Origin: Pampus argenteus
Taxonomy: Eukaryota > Chordata > Actinopteri > Scombriformes > Stromateidae
DNA length: 64,000 nucleotides
Assembly: GCA_036937835.1 (NCBI GenBank)
Contig: CM072880.1
Coordinates: 3,276,001-3,340,000, forward strand
Direction of reading: 5' to 3'
Shown here: piece by piece, positions 27,634 through 37,540 of the stretch
Numbering within the stretch: the first letter of the stretch is position 1
How the letters are laid out: every line of letters starts with the position of its first letter
Program-made: the position numbers and the translations under genes
Notes under the pieces: model-generated
Databases searched by the model: none
Seen by the model: the letters and a program-made list of their open reading frames with translations, nothing else
Told to the model about the DNA's origin: nothing

Positions 27634-27763
27634 GATATGATTAAACTGTGCACGCGCATCGTGGGTGGCTCCACGCGCACATATTACTGTATTTCCCTTG
27701 CGAGCTTTAGATATCATGCAGATATGATGAGATAAAGATATGCTCAGAAGATGTTTAATCAGG

Positions 27764-27764
<1 letters not shown>

Positions 27765-27801
<37 letters not shown>
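27765..27801. repeat. (TG)n microsatellite
   Basis: Dinucleotide run upstream of cnksr2, outside any coding exon. Confidence 0.95.
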
Positions 27802-27804
<3 letters not shown>

Positions 27805-28450
27805 ATCCTCAGATCATTTTTTGTACCCTCAAGCTGTTTTCTTTCATTCTTTTTTTTTCACCAATTTGCTCCTTTGCAGTTTTAAAATACGATGATGCAT
27901 CTGTTTTTATTAAATCTGCATTACATTTATTCATTTTGAAGATGTTTTTTGACCAACTTCACATACAAATCTGAGGTAAAATCCAACACGACACCAACTT
28001 CTGCCCCTGGTTTTAGTGCCCTTGAGCAAGTAACTGAATCAGAGAGCAGAGAAGGCAGTTCATTCCCATAAAGTCTTTTTTTGTATTTTGGGGCAAACTG
28101 AGTTAAATCAAACCTGTTGAGATCACATGTGCATCTTAGATCACTAGAGCGCTTGGATGACGGCAAACATTTAAATTTATACCATTATTATACATATTTC
28201 TACCCTGAATATACTGAAATAGTTCTGTTATTGTAATAAAGTGCTGCTTTCTTTAACAATTTCTTTGAAATCATCATCAATGTGAAGCTGGAAGATAAAA
28301 AAAACCAAAAACATGTAGATCAAAGAATGATGGAGTTAACAATTATCACAAATTCCTAATCAATATTTGTTGTTTCTGTTAACAACTCCATTAGTAGCCA
28401 ATGTTTTTTTTTCACCTACCAAGAAATAACTCAGATGAGAATAAAAATAC

Positions 28451-28504
28451 CCAAAGAACCATCTACTAAATAAAGAGGTTCTTTATTTAGTAGATGGTTT
28501 TTGG
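28451..28504. repeat. Foldback hairpin (MITE-like)
   Basis: Two perfect 19-nt inverted arms, 28457-28475 (AACCATCTACTAAATAAAG) and 28481-28499, are separated by the 5-nt loop AGGTT. Outer bases (CCAAA and TTTGG) continue the pairing with one bulge. Related AAGAACC/GGTTCTT motifs occur just downstream (28519-28545). This is what a small palindromic DNA transposon remnant looks like; no open frame is present. Confidence 0.7.
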
Positions 28505-29821
28505 TTTTGAAGGACGACCAAGAACTATTTAAGAACCATTTTTATTCCGTGTGTAGTTTTCATTTCGGTTTTATTTGTCCGAGTCAAGTTTAGAGAAACC
28601 CACATGTGAGATTTCTGTTTTTAGCAGCATAGTGTATGTAAATAATGTCACTTTTTAATGCTTATTTAATCCATTACTGCAGTATTGTACTCTGCACTAT
28701 ATGTTTCCTGTTTGTGTGTGAATGCAGCATTTGAGAGTCATTTCAAAGTACACTGCACATATAGTTTAGTTTTAGTAATGCAGATCAAATCAGATCCTTT
28801 GATTTGATTCATATCTGCTTCATCTGCTGTCGGTGGACGTATAGACAAACACTATAGAGGATACAGACGCAGTAATCCAGAGACCAGAGCAAGAGTAAGA
28901 GTTTCCTTTCCCAACTGAGACCTCTGCTGGTGATGTGTTGATGTTGGTCATATAGTGAAACACACGGAGCCAGACAGATATAAGGTGCAGATTTCTTTTT
29001 GTTATTATTTTTTTTTTTTTTTTAATAGGAAAGTGTGTGTCGACTGGATCAACACGAGGTTTTTTCAGTACGATACGCATTTTGTTTCAATGCTAATATG
29101 AGTTTTGTTCTTCCAAATCTCATAACTCCAGCATGTCTTTGTGAGCATGATATTAATTCACCAGCATCAATATTAGATCACGGCTGCAGACTCTTCCTGT
29201 TACTGAGTGACATGTGCAAACGTTGTTATTGTTTTAATGTGGCTATAAAGTTTTATCTTTAGATTAAATGCGTCGCTGTGGCGATAAAGCCTGAGACACA
29301 TGTTGGATGGGAACATTGATACGACATTCATATCTGTCAGCAGCCAGTTAGCTTAGCAAGAAGAGAGAAGTGAAGAGTTAAACACAGAAAGCCAGATTTC
29401 CTCATCACCTAAATTACATAATATCCTCACCAATCTCCACCAGCCTTGTGAAATATGGGACAAATATATGACGCTATTACTTCAACCTCTGTTCTTCTTT
29501 GTTGGTGTTGGGTTCGGTATGACTTTTAAAGTAAAGATTGATTATAGTTTGTAGACTTATATTAAACATTTGCTTCTTAACTTTACAAAATAGTTTGGAC
29601 TCGAGTTCAAGTGTTTAATTTTAATATTTTATGGAAACTTGTTCTTCTGTTTCTATTTATCATCATTGTATCACAGTGTTGAACCAGTTAATAGAAACTC
29701 TTTGAAACTGAAACTGGGAGGTCAAAGATGTTATGATGGACAACGAAAACGTATCATAAAGGAACTGGTTATTATTTTAATGAGGAAATGAAAGTTTGCA
29801 TTTTCTCACACTTGGACAACT

Positions 29822-29831
29822 ATAATAATAA

Positions 29832-29888
<57 letters not shown>
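29822..29888. repeat. (AAT)n microsatellite
   Basis: Trinucleotide run of about 22 units with one AAA interruption in intergenic DNA. Confidence 0.95.
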
Positions 29889-29890
<2 letters not shown>

Positions 29891-29959
29891 GTAGAATTAT
29901 GGCTAATAAAAATATTAATACTAATATGACAATGTAAGCTATAAAACTATAAGCTTTAT

Positions 29960-30330
29960 CAAAAGTCTCTCCAGCCTGAGAGTTGAAGATATGGGAGAAA
30001 TGTTTTGGGACCAGATTGATAATAAGGTATTACAATAATCCAGCCTGGAAATGACAAATGCATTGATTAGTTTCTTCTTGAGGCAGGATGAGACTAATTT
30101 TTAGCAATGTTGCATAGGTGAAAAAAGTTAAAGAGCATATCCTGATCAAAGATAACTCCCAGATTCCTTACAGTGCTGCTGGAAGACCAACGTAATGCCA
30201 TCCAGATTAGATATACATCATTAGATAATGTGTTTCTAAAAGGCAAAACACAAGAGAGCAGAAAAATGCAGGTCATCCAGGTCTTTATGTCCTTAAAATA
30301 TGATGAAAATGTAGTTGTATAGAACATGAG
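29960..30330 (-). mobile_element. Degenerate L2-like LINE reverse transcriptase fragment
   Basis: The minus strand reads SSSTVRNLGVIFDQDM and then FFHLCNIAKN, which match the conserved end of L2/CR1-clade reverse transcriptases (VRNLGVIFD and FFHLRNIAK motifs). Downstream (lower coordinates) the nucleotide sequence continues with the CAGGCTGGATTATTGTAATA type motif (LDYCN region). Stops and deletions break the frame, so it is a dead copy. It lies between cnksr2 and the TLR gene. Confidence 0.75.
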
Positions 30331-30957
30331 TTATAGATATGATCATACATTATTAGATTATTTTGAAATATTACTGTAACTGATCTGGACATAGCAAAGA
30401 CTCTGCATGCTGGTCACTGCTTATTTTTTCAGTTTATACTGTTTAAAAGACAAAGGGACGAATGAGATTTTTAGATAAATTTATTTTTTCATTTGGAATT
30501 GGACTCCAAATCATTTCTTAAATTCCTCTGATTAATATTTGCACATTAGCAATGGATCACATGACTATTTGTAGTTGGACAGTTATAATTATCTCTCGAC
30601 TATGTACTTCCCCTCAGGCTGACATCCTTAAGTGAATCGTATATTTTACAGCTACGTAACAGCTACTGACATAAATCAAGTCACCTCCTAGTTACTCTCA
30701 CTTCCTCAATATTATACATCAAGATAAAAAAAAAGAGAACAGAGATGACAAAACAGGAATGCTGTTTAGCCACAAATCAAGTCCAATTTACTTGTGTCCA
30801 CTGCACATTATTTTCACTTTAAGCGGAGAGGAACAGTTTATTCTAACAAATGAAGGAAGTAACCGTGTGTGGCGATCAGTTATTAATCAGCTTCTCTGTG
30901 CGACACAGTAAGTAACAGAATCTGGTATCTCCCACATATTCATACAGTATTGATGAC

Positions 30958-30959
<2 letters not shown>

Positions 30960-30992
<33 letters not shown>
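30960..30992. repeat. (ATT)n microsatellite
   Basis: Run of about 11 units, 400 bases upstream of the TLR coding start. Confidence 0.95.
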
Positions 30993-30993
<1 letters not shown>

Positions 30994-31365
30994 GCATTTC
31001 TAGTAAGGTTAAAGAAACGGTACACTACAGAATTTACCTAATTTGTGTTATAGCGTCAACACAATTCTGGGTTAATTTCACCCATAATCGCCAAAACTTT
31101 GCATGTTATGGTTTCTTATTGATTGATAATAACTTTTCTATCTTTGTGTAGGTCAGAATAACAGATTGCTACTGTGTGAAATTAATATTTGTGTTATATT
31201 TATCCAAACTGGATACAACTTTATGATGGTTTTCTAATTTGTGTATGAGTATTTGTCACTATTTGCTGTTGATGGTCTATCTTTTATTTTATTCCTAGGA
31301 TTACACACTGCTATTTTATTCACAAGGTGGACTATATCTTGAGAAATTCCTTGGATTTCAAAAAA

Positions 31366-34300
31366 ATGGTTCCTAAAGTGAAAGCTGATATCATGTCAAA
31401 AAGAGGATCCAAATGGTCTATACTAAGCATTGCTTTACTCTTTCTGAGTATCAGCAGTTTTGTGTTTCCAGTCATAGGATTTTCACTCAGGACGTGTCGA
31501 ATCAGTTACGGTAACGCCCTTTGTTCCAAGACAAATCTCACCTCTGTCCCTCGAGATATCCCATCAACAGTGAAAGGCTTTGACTTGTCTGTAAACAAGA
31601 TTTCAAAAATCAAAGTATTAGATTTCAAAAATCTACCAGGTTTGACTGAGTTAAACCTCAGACGCAACTGGATTACACAGATAGATGAAGGTGCATTTGC
31701 CGGTCTGAGCTCCCTTAAGACGTTAAATCTAAATAATAATAGACTTTCTAAACTGGGAGATTATGTTTTTAACGGTTTAAGCAATCTCACAGAGCTAAGA
31801 ATAATTAGTAATGGCATCAAAACTGTTGCGCCCACCTCCTTTATGTCCTTGACAAGCTTGAGGTTTTTGGACATTTCTTACAACAAACTGAACCGCGTAG
31901 CAAAGTTTAACTCTATATTAAAGCACCTGCCACATCTACAAGAACTAGTAATACAAAAGTCCGGTATAACCATTTTTCGGTCATGGGAGCTGACAAACAC
32001 CTCAATACAACTTACTTCCCTCGATTTGTCTCAAAATCTACTTGAAGTCTTTAGTATTACTGCAGACGTTTTTCCTAATCTCACCTGGTTAAACATCGGT
32101 GGCCCTCCGAGGAGGAAACATATAACATGGGACGTGCGTAACAACACTTTTCTTAGCCGAGTGACCACTCTTGATATCGGTGGGCTTCAACTGTCTTTAA
32201 ATGACATGAAAACATTACTTGAGAGCTTCAACACCTCACTGACTACTCTGAGGATGAATGCAATGAAACATAACCTTAGAGAACTGATCAATATTTCCTG
32301 CACCATCCCAACTCTGTCTTCACTGCAACTCCGACGTAATAAACTCAGTTCTTCGGATTTGTTTCAGGCGTGCGTTAACATAACCGAGTTAGACTTAGCA
32401 GAGAATTCTATAAAAAATGTCTCTGACGACTCCTTCAGATCTCTTCCAGGTCTGAGGATCTTGAGTCTGAACCGCAACGGGCTTTTATCAGTCCCGTCTG
32501 TCATAAGGAATCTATCGACTCTTGTAGAACTGGATCTGAGCACTAACAGTATTAGCTCACTTGGTTGTCACGATTTTGCCAATTTGACATATCTCAAGAA
32601 GCTCAGCCTTTATCAGAACTCAATCTCAGCTTTACAACAGTGTGTCTTCAAGGATTTAATACGACTGCAGTACTTAAAGCTACAGACAAACCATATTACT
32701 AAATTAAACGCTGCTTTTAAAGAAAACTTACCATATCTGAAACAATTGCATTTGAATAGAAATAAACTTACTTCTATAAGTGAAGGGGAATTTGAAGGCT
32801 TGCAGTCCCTCCAGAACTTGTCATTGCATGAAAACCAAATAAACGATCTTGCTGAAGACTCTTTTATCGGATTGACAAATCTTACTGATATTCAACTGCA
32901 ATCTAATGAAATTTTACTACACGCAGTACAAAAAAGCGTTTTCAATGGGCTGATCAATTTAAGGAGATTGGATGTGAGGGACAATCACATTAGATATGAA
33001 AGCACTGAATATTTGTCTGATCCGCCATTTTCTCAGCTGTCTCGTCTGGAGATGTTGTCTATGCCTGCACAACACCGCAGGGGAAAGACTATAAGGCTGC
33101 CTCAAAACCTCCTGGATGGTTTGACCAATCTATTGGTTTTCAACATCAGAAACATTCAACTTTTATCTTTGCACGCAGACATGTTTAAGTACACGCCTCA
33201 ACTGCAACAACTCGACATAAGTTCAAACGAACTTATGGATATCTCTCCTGATTTATTTTCCCCGATTCCAAACCTTAAAAGCCTCTACCTATCTAGAACA
33301 AGTCTTCAGTCTCTCGATTTCTTTCTAAAAGCCAACCTCACCAAGCTGGAGTTCCTTCAAGCAAGAAAGAATCAGTTCTCGGTTGTCAGTGAGGACGTGA
33401 TGAAGTCCATACCAGCTCTCGAGTATCTGGATTTTCAAGGCAACAGTTTCACCTGTGACTGCGACAATGCTTGGTTCCTCCAGTGGGTGGAAAACAACAA
33501 CCAAACGCAAGTTTTTGACGCGTACAACTTTGTATGCAACTATCCTAAAAACGTTAAAGGTATGAAGCTGTTAGACCTTGATGTCCGATCCTGCTCAGTG
33601 GACACTGGCTTCATCTGCTTTGTCTCCACAACATGTTCAATCCTCCTGTTTATGCTGGTGTCCTTCATCTACCATTTCCTAAGATGGCAGGTGGTCTACG
33701 CCTATTACCTCTTGTTGGCTTTGCTTTTTGACACAAAACAAAAGAACAAGCAAGCTGCAAGTCAGTACGACGCCTTCATCTCCTACAACATCCACGATGA
33801 GCCCTGGGTTATCAGAGAGCTGTTGCCAAAACTGGAGGCGGAGCGGGACTGGAAACTGTGTCTGCACCATCGAGACTTCCTACCAGGTAAGATGCTTTTT
33901 AATTTAAAACAGTTTAAGTCTTAAATTAAAAATTCAGTCCAATGAATTTGTGTTGGACACATTTTCACAATTTTCTGTCATGTTCAATTAAAGTTGAGTC
34001 CATTGGCAGCAGTTTATCTCCAGACATGCACAGCTTTAGACTGGCAATCAATATATACACAGACGCATTATTACAGTTAATGTTGTAGTTTCATCTCTAC
34101 TCCAGAGGGTGTCGCCGCAGTACTACCATAGAGACTACAGGCACTCGGTCCTGATGATATACCTGTGGAGGCATGGAAGTGTCTAAGAGTGGTGGCAGTA
34201 CCGTTTTTGACTGGGTTGTTCAGCAGGATCTTAGATAGTGAAAAGATGCCTGAGGACCCACCATCACATCTTAATGACAAGCCGCAACCCAAAAAAGAAA

Positions 34301-35555
34301 TAAATCAACTTTTCAAATTGACTTAACACAAAAGTTCAGTAACTGTGCTCTTAAAGTTTATCCAGTCACTTATTCTGGCAATAAAAATTAAATTAAAAAA
34401 GTGCAAATATGATTAATTTCTTCAGTCTTTAACCACAAAATCAAAATAAATTAAACCAAAAAGTGCAATTCAAAAAGATTCAAGTATAAAAAAAAATAAG
34501 ACATGAAGAAAATTAACACATCACTAACTTCAACCTTGCAGACATCATAGACCAGAGTTTGGAGGAGTTAAAGCGAGAACTGGGGATGTTTTGTCTTCAG
34601 CTGAACCAGAGCTGATAAGCCACACTCACAGAGACAGGTAGTGCTGACAGGTGGGAGGATATTTACTGCCTGAGTGGCAGGGTTAGGGTTAGAGCATGGT
34701 GGCTGCACCGGAAATAGGAGGCTTACCTGCCTGAGTTTCTTCTTCATCAGCTGACTGTCCTCGTTGTCTCATCAGGCTCAATTCACTTTTAAAACAAACG
34801 ATCAAGTCTTCTTCTATGCTGTGAAATGGCGGGTGTCAATTAGCATTACAGGGCATTACCGCCACCTACTGTCAAAAAGTGTGAATTGACGGCACTCCCC
34901 TTCAAAATAAAAGCACCGGTGACCCACCAGTTGAGAATCACTAGTCTAGATGAAGACCAAAGAGGAGATATATGGATGTAGTGAAAGAGGATGCAGAAGA
35001 CAGGGTTAGATGGAGGAAACCGATTCACTGAGAAGAAGAAGACTACAGAGAAGTTGACCAACTCTTCTTTTCCTTTCTCAGGGAAGCCCATTATAGAGAA
35101 CATCGCAGAGGCCATCTATGGAAGCAGAAAGACCCTCTGTGTGATCAGTCGCAGGTACCTTGAGAGTGAGTGGTGCTCCAGAGAGATCCAGATGGCCAGG
35201 TGAGACGCCACTAAGCCTTTATGAAGCATCTCTCTCTTTGATACATGAATCCATCACTGTCTTTGCTCATAGTAACAGTACGCTATCCTGTCCTCATCCA
35301 TCTTCACCTCTTCTGTTTAGTTTCCGTCTGTTTGAGAAGCAGGAGGACGTAATGATTCTGCTGTTCCTGGAGGAGATTCCCACCTCGCAGCTCGCTCCCT
35401 ACTTCCGCATGAGGAAACTGCTGAAGAGGCGGACGTACCTGAGCTGGCCCCGAGCCAAGGAGCACCCCGAGTTGTTCTGGGAGAAAGTCCACCAGGCCCT
35501 GAAGACCAGTGCAGATCCTCATGAGGACAGATTCCTCCTCAGAACTAACACATGA
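31366..35555 (+). CDS. Toll-like receptor, TLR11 family (TLR22/23/13-like)
   Basis: Pattern-recognition receptor. Three coding exons (31366-33886, 35082-35199, 35321-35555) give 957 residues. After a hydrophobic leader comes an LRR N-cap (first Cys near residue 44), about two dozen leucine-rich repeats, an LRR C-cap (CDCDNAWFLQWV near 697), a transmembrane helix (about 748-772) and a TIR domain from about 800. TIR boxes are visible: YDAFISY (box 1), LCLHHRDFLPGKPI with the BB-loop Pro (box 2, across intron 1), and ELFWEKV (box 3). Both introns interrupt the TIR domain. The frame is intact. The start is chosen as the first ATG (31366); a second in-frame ATG at 31393 gives a tighter signal peptide. 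A 5' untranslated exon is likely, because a good acceptor ends at 31300. Fish TLR22-type receptors sense nucleic acids; assignment to 22 versus 23 or 13 needs a tree. Confidence 0.9.
34135..34258 (+). mobile_element. RTE-like LINE reverse transcriptase fragment
   Basis: The plus strand reads ALGPDDIPVEAWKCL, then FLTGLFSRILDSEKMPED, without a stop. This is the hallmark N-terminal reverse transcriptase block (GPDxIPVEvWKxL ... MPxEW) of RTE-type and related non-LTR retrotransposons. The Trp expected after MPED is missing and the frame dies soon after, so it is a relic. Confidence 0.75.
34972..35031 (+). mobile_element. 3' end of a LINE open frame (RTE-like)
   Basis: The reading MDVVKEDAEDRVRWRKPIH followed by TGA resembles the C-terminal end of the same type of retrotransposon (EDAxDRxRWRxxIxCGD). 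It is about 700 bases downstream of the first fragment and in the same orientation, consistent with one insertion that has lost or replaced its middle. Confidence 0.6.
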
Positions 35556-35774
35556 TGAAACAGGACAGGTCTTTGGTTTGATTTTTTAGATTTTTTATTT
35601 GTATATACTGTATGTAGGATGTTAGTATGTTTTAATGCTGAACAGGTTTTAGCAGTTTTTAAAAAAATGTGACCAGTCAACTGAAATGAAGAAATCAGGT
35701 GTCACAACAGTTTCCATACAAGCAAACGGCATCACCTTAAAGATCTGGGAACATCTGATGTTTAATATATGTTT

Positions 35775-35780
35775 AATAAA
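35775..35780 (+). terminator. Candidate polyadenylation signal of the TLR gene
   Basis: AATAAA about 220 bases after the stop codon. Other A/T-rich candidates exist further on, so the true site is uncertain. Confidence 0.4.
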
Positions 35781-36489
35781 AAAACAAAACAACAGATTAA
35801 CCAATAACATGCTCATGATAAAAAAAGGGGGGGAACTGTATATAGGGTTTAAAATCATTCATTGGACATGCATTCATAAATATACTATTTTATTTAGTTT
35901 TATTATGTTTTTATTGTAATGTTATCACATTGCTCATTGTTAGCTATACAGTGTGTTTCTCTTCTTTGGGATAAACAGACTGTGACATATTGTATGCTCA
36001 CTACCAAAATACAAATATACATTTTCAATTATTTATGTCTTTGCCTTTGTAACATTTCTACTGTATATTTTCAGCGGCAAGTAGCTGCAGCACTTTAGAA
36101 TAAGTATAAAACAATCCATGTGAATGTAGTGAAAAACATACTGACAGATTCGTGTATTATTAAATATATCTGTTTGATCAATTGATCAATTACAATCTAA
36201 ATGTTCCACTTTTGGGAAGAGTTTATCAACACAAAATAAAACATTATAAAAAAAAATGTTGATGATATAACTGCAGGTATAACTTACAGTATACTATGTA
36301 TTTAACATACTACACTTCCCTGTTTATAAAACAGAACAATTATAATAAAAACAAAAATACACAAATCACACAAGTCCCTGTTACAGTGATTTGACATATA
36401 GAATATAAAGTGAACCGTAACGCTATTAAATAATGTTGTCAGTAAGTAAATAAGTAGTGTTACATACTGCAGACATGATGCTATAAAGT
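35781..36489. other. Convergent 3' flanks of the TLR and ccl20-like genes
   Basis: AT-rich sequence between two convergent genes. It probably contains both 3' untranslated regions. No open frame or structured element seen. Confidence 0.5.
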
Positions 36490-37438
36490 TTATGATGCTG
36501 TGATCTGAGCAGGTGTCACCTGTTTGATCATCAGATCGGTCTTCCTCCTTCTTTCACTACAGAAAGAAAAAAATAAAATCAAAACATGAGTCAAGGAGTA
36601 AATACGCCACGATGTGCACTATAAACGAGACGTGATGATACTCACTCCACACACTTCTTTCCTCTCTGGGTCCAGTTCATAGAAGGGTCGGCACACACGA
36701 ACCTGCCGGGAATGTGGAAGCTGCGGGAAGGAAAGCAGAATGATCAGAGAACATATTCCCTCCCCCTGTGATCTCATAGCAGTGTGTGTCTCTAGTAATA
36801 TTTACCACACACACACACACACACATGGACCCACAGGTATTTTCAACATACCTGCTGTTAAAAACATCCTGCAGCACTTCATTATGACTGGTTTGAGCTA
36901 CAACTTTAACCCCAACTCACTTATTTTCTAAATCTAAACATATACGGTACACATTTCTATCTATATTACTATAACTTATGGTTATTTTATGTAATACACA
37001 AGCCTCCAAATCCATACATTTTCTATAGACTATAATAATTTTGTAATATCTATTTGATACCAGTATGAAACATGTCAAATCGCTAATATTTTGTTTCATT
37101 TGATCGGGACCGTTAACTCACATAATGGCGTTGATGTCGCAGGAAGTGTTGATGGTCTGGATGGTGTAGCCCAACAGCCGGCTGCATGGTAATCGGCGCT
37201 TGGTGTATCTCAGGCAGCAGCTTGCTATAAACACACATATATTGTGAAAAAAAAAAAATTCATTTTGATGCTGAAAACAAAATTTAAACGAGATAATTTA
37301 CTTTTTTTTGCATTATTGCTTCTATATAATCAGTACAGTCCTAAAGCACTCACCTGACTGCGTGCTGCTGATAAAGGTGCAGAGGATGATGAGTGAGCAG
37401 AGAGCTGCCAGGAGACACACTTTGCTGCTTGCCATCAT
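36490..37438 (-). CDS. ccl20: CC chemokine, CCL20-like, six cysteines
   Basis: Secreted chemoattractant. Four exons: 37354-37438, 37122-37224, 36646-36720, 36490-36556, 109 residues. The leader (MMASSKVCLLAALCSLIILC..) is followed by the CC motif (SCCLRYTKRRLPCSRLLGY) and SCDINAIIFHIPGRFVCADP; CDINAIIF is the CCL20 signature before the fourth Cys. Two additional cysteines (LPC and KKC) suggest a third disulfide. The tail, DERRRKTDLMIKQ onward, is basic. Exon 3 starts at the CCCGCAG| acceptor; the alternative CAG| ten bases or so inward would delete FHIPGR and break the motif. If intron 3 is retained, the frame stops at once (GAG TGA), giving a form without the basic tail. By homology the receptor would be a CCR6-like GPCR. 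Confidence 0.85.
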
Positions 37439-37508
37439 GCTGGTATGTGTGAAGTTGTTGTAGCTGTAGTGGTGGTTAAGTGCCTGTGAGAGTGAAAGCA
37501 GCATGCTT

Positions 37509-37540
37509 GTATTTAAGTAGGACGTCTCTGGGACTTTCCC
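37509..37540 (-). promoter_or_regulatory. NF-kB site and TATA-like box of the ccl20-like gene
   Basis: GGGACTTTCCC at 37530-37540 is a perfect kB consensus. On the gene strand it lies about 92-102 bases upstream of the ATG, and just 12 bases or so upstream of a TATA-like TTAAATAC (37509-37516). The spacing fits an inducible core promoter with a short 5' untranslated region. Mammalian CCL20 promoters also depend on a proximal kB site. Confidence 0.7.

Larger units (their letters stand above)
33887..35081 (+). other. TLR intron 1, filled with transposon debris
   Basis: Donor CCAG|GTAAG and acceptor TTCTCAG| interrupt the glycine codon of the BB-loop motif LPGKP. The intron holds two RTE-like LINE pieces and, near 34915-34950, a GACCCACCAGTTGAGAATCA motif often seen at the ends of hAT-type DNA transposons. 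Confidence 0.65.

Noticed and set aside
31327..31365. TLR start at GTG 31327
   Set aside because: It is not an ATG and has no Kozak support; the next in-frame ATGs at 31366 or 31393 precede the leader.
34678..34696. Telomere-like GGGTTAGGGTTAG
   Set aside because: Only two units; likewise CCCTAACCCTAACCC at 53025-53038. Too short to be an interstitial telomere block.
36699..36711. Alternative inner acceptor for exon 3 of the ccl20-like gene
   Set aside because: It would remove FHIPGR, breaking the CDINAIIF signature; the outer CCCGCAG| acceptor restores it in the same phase.
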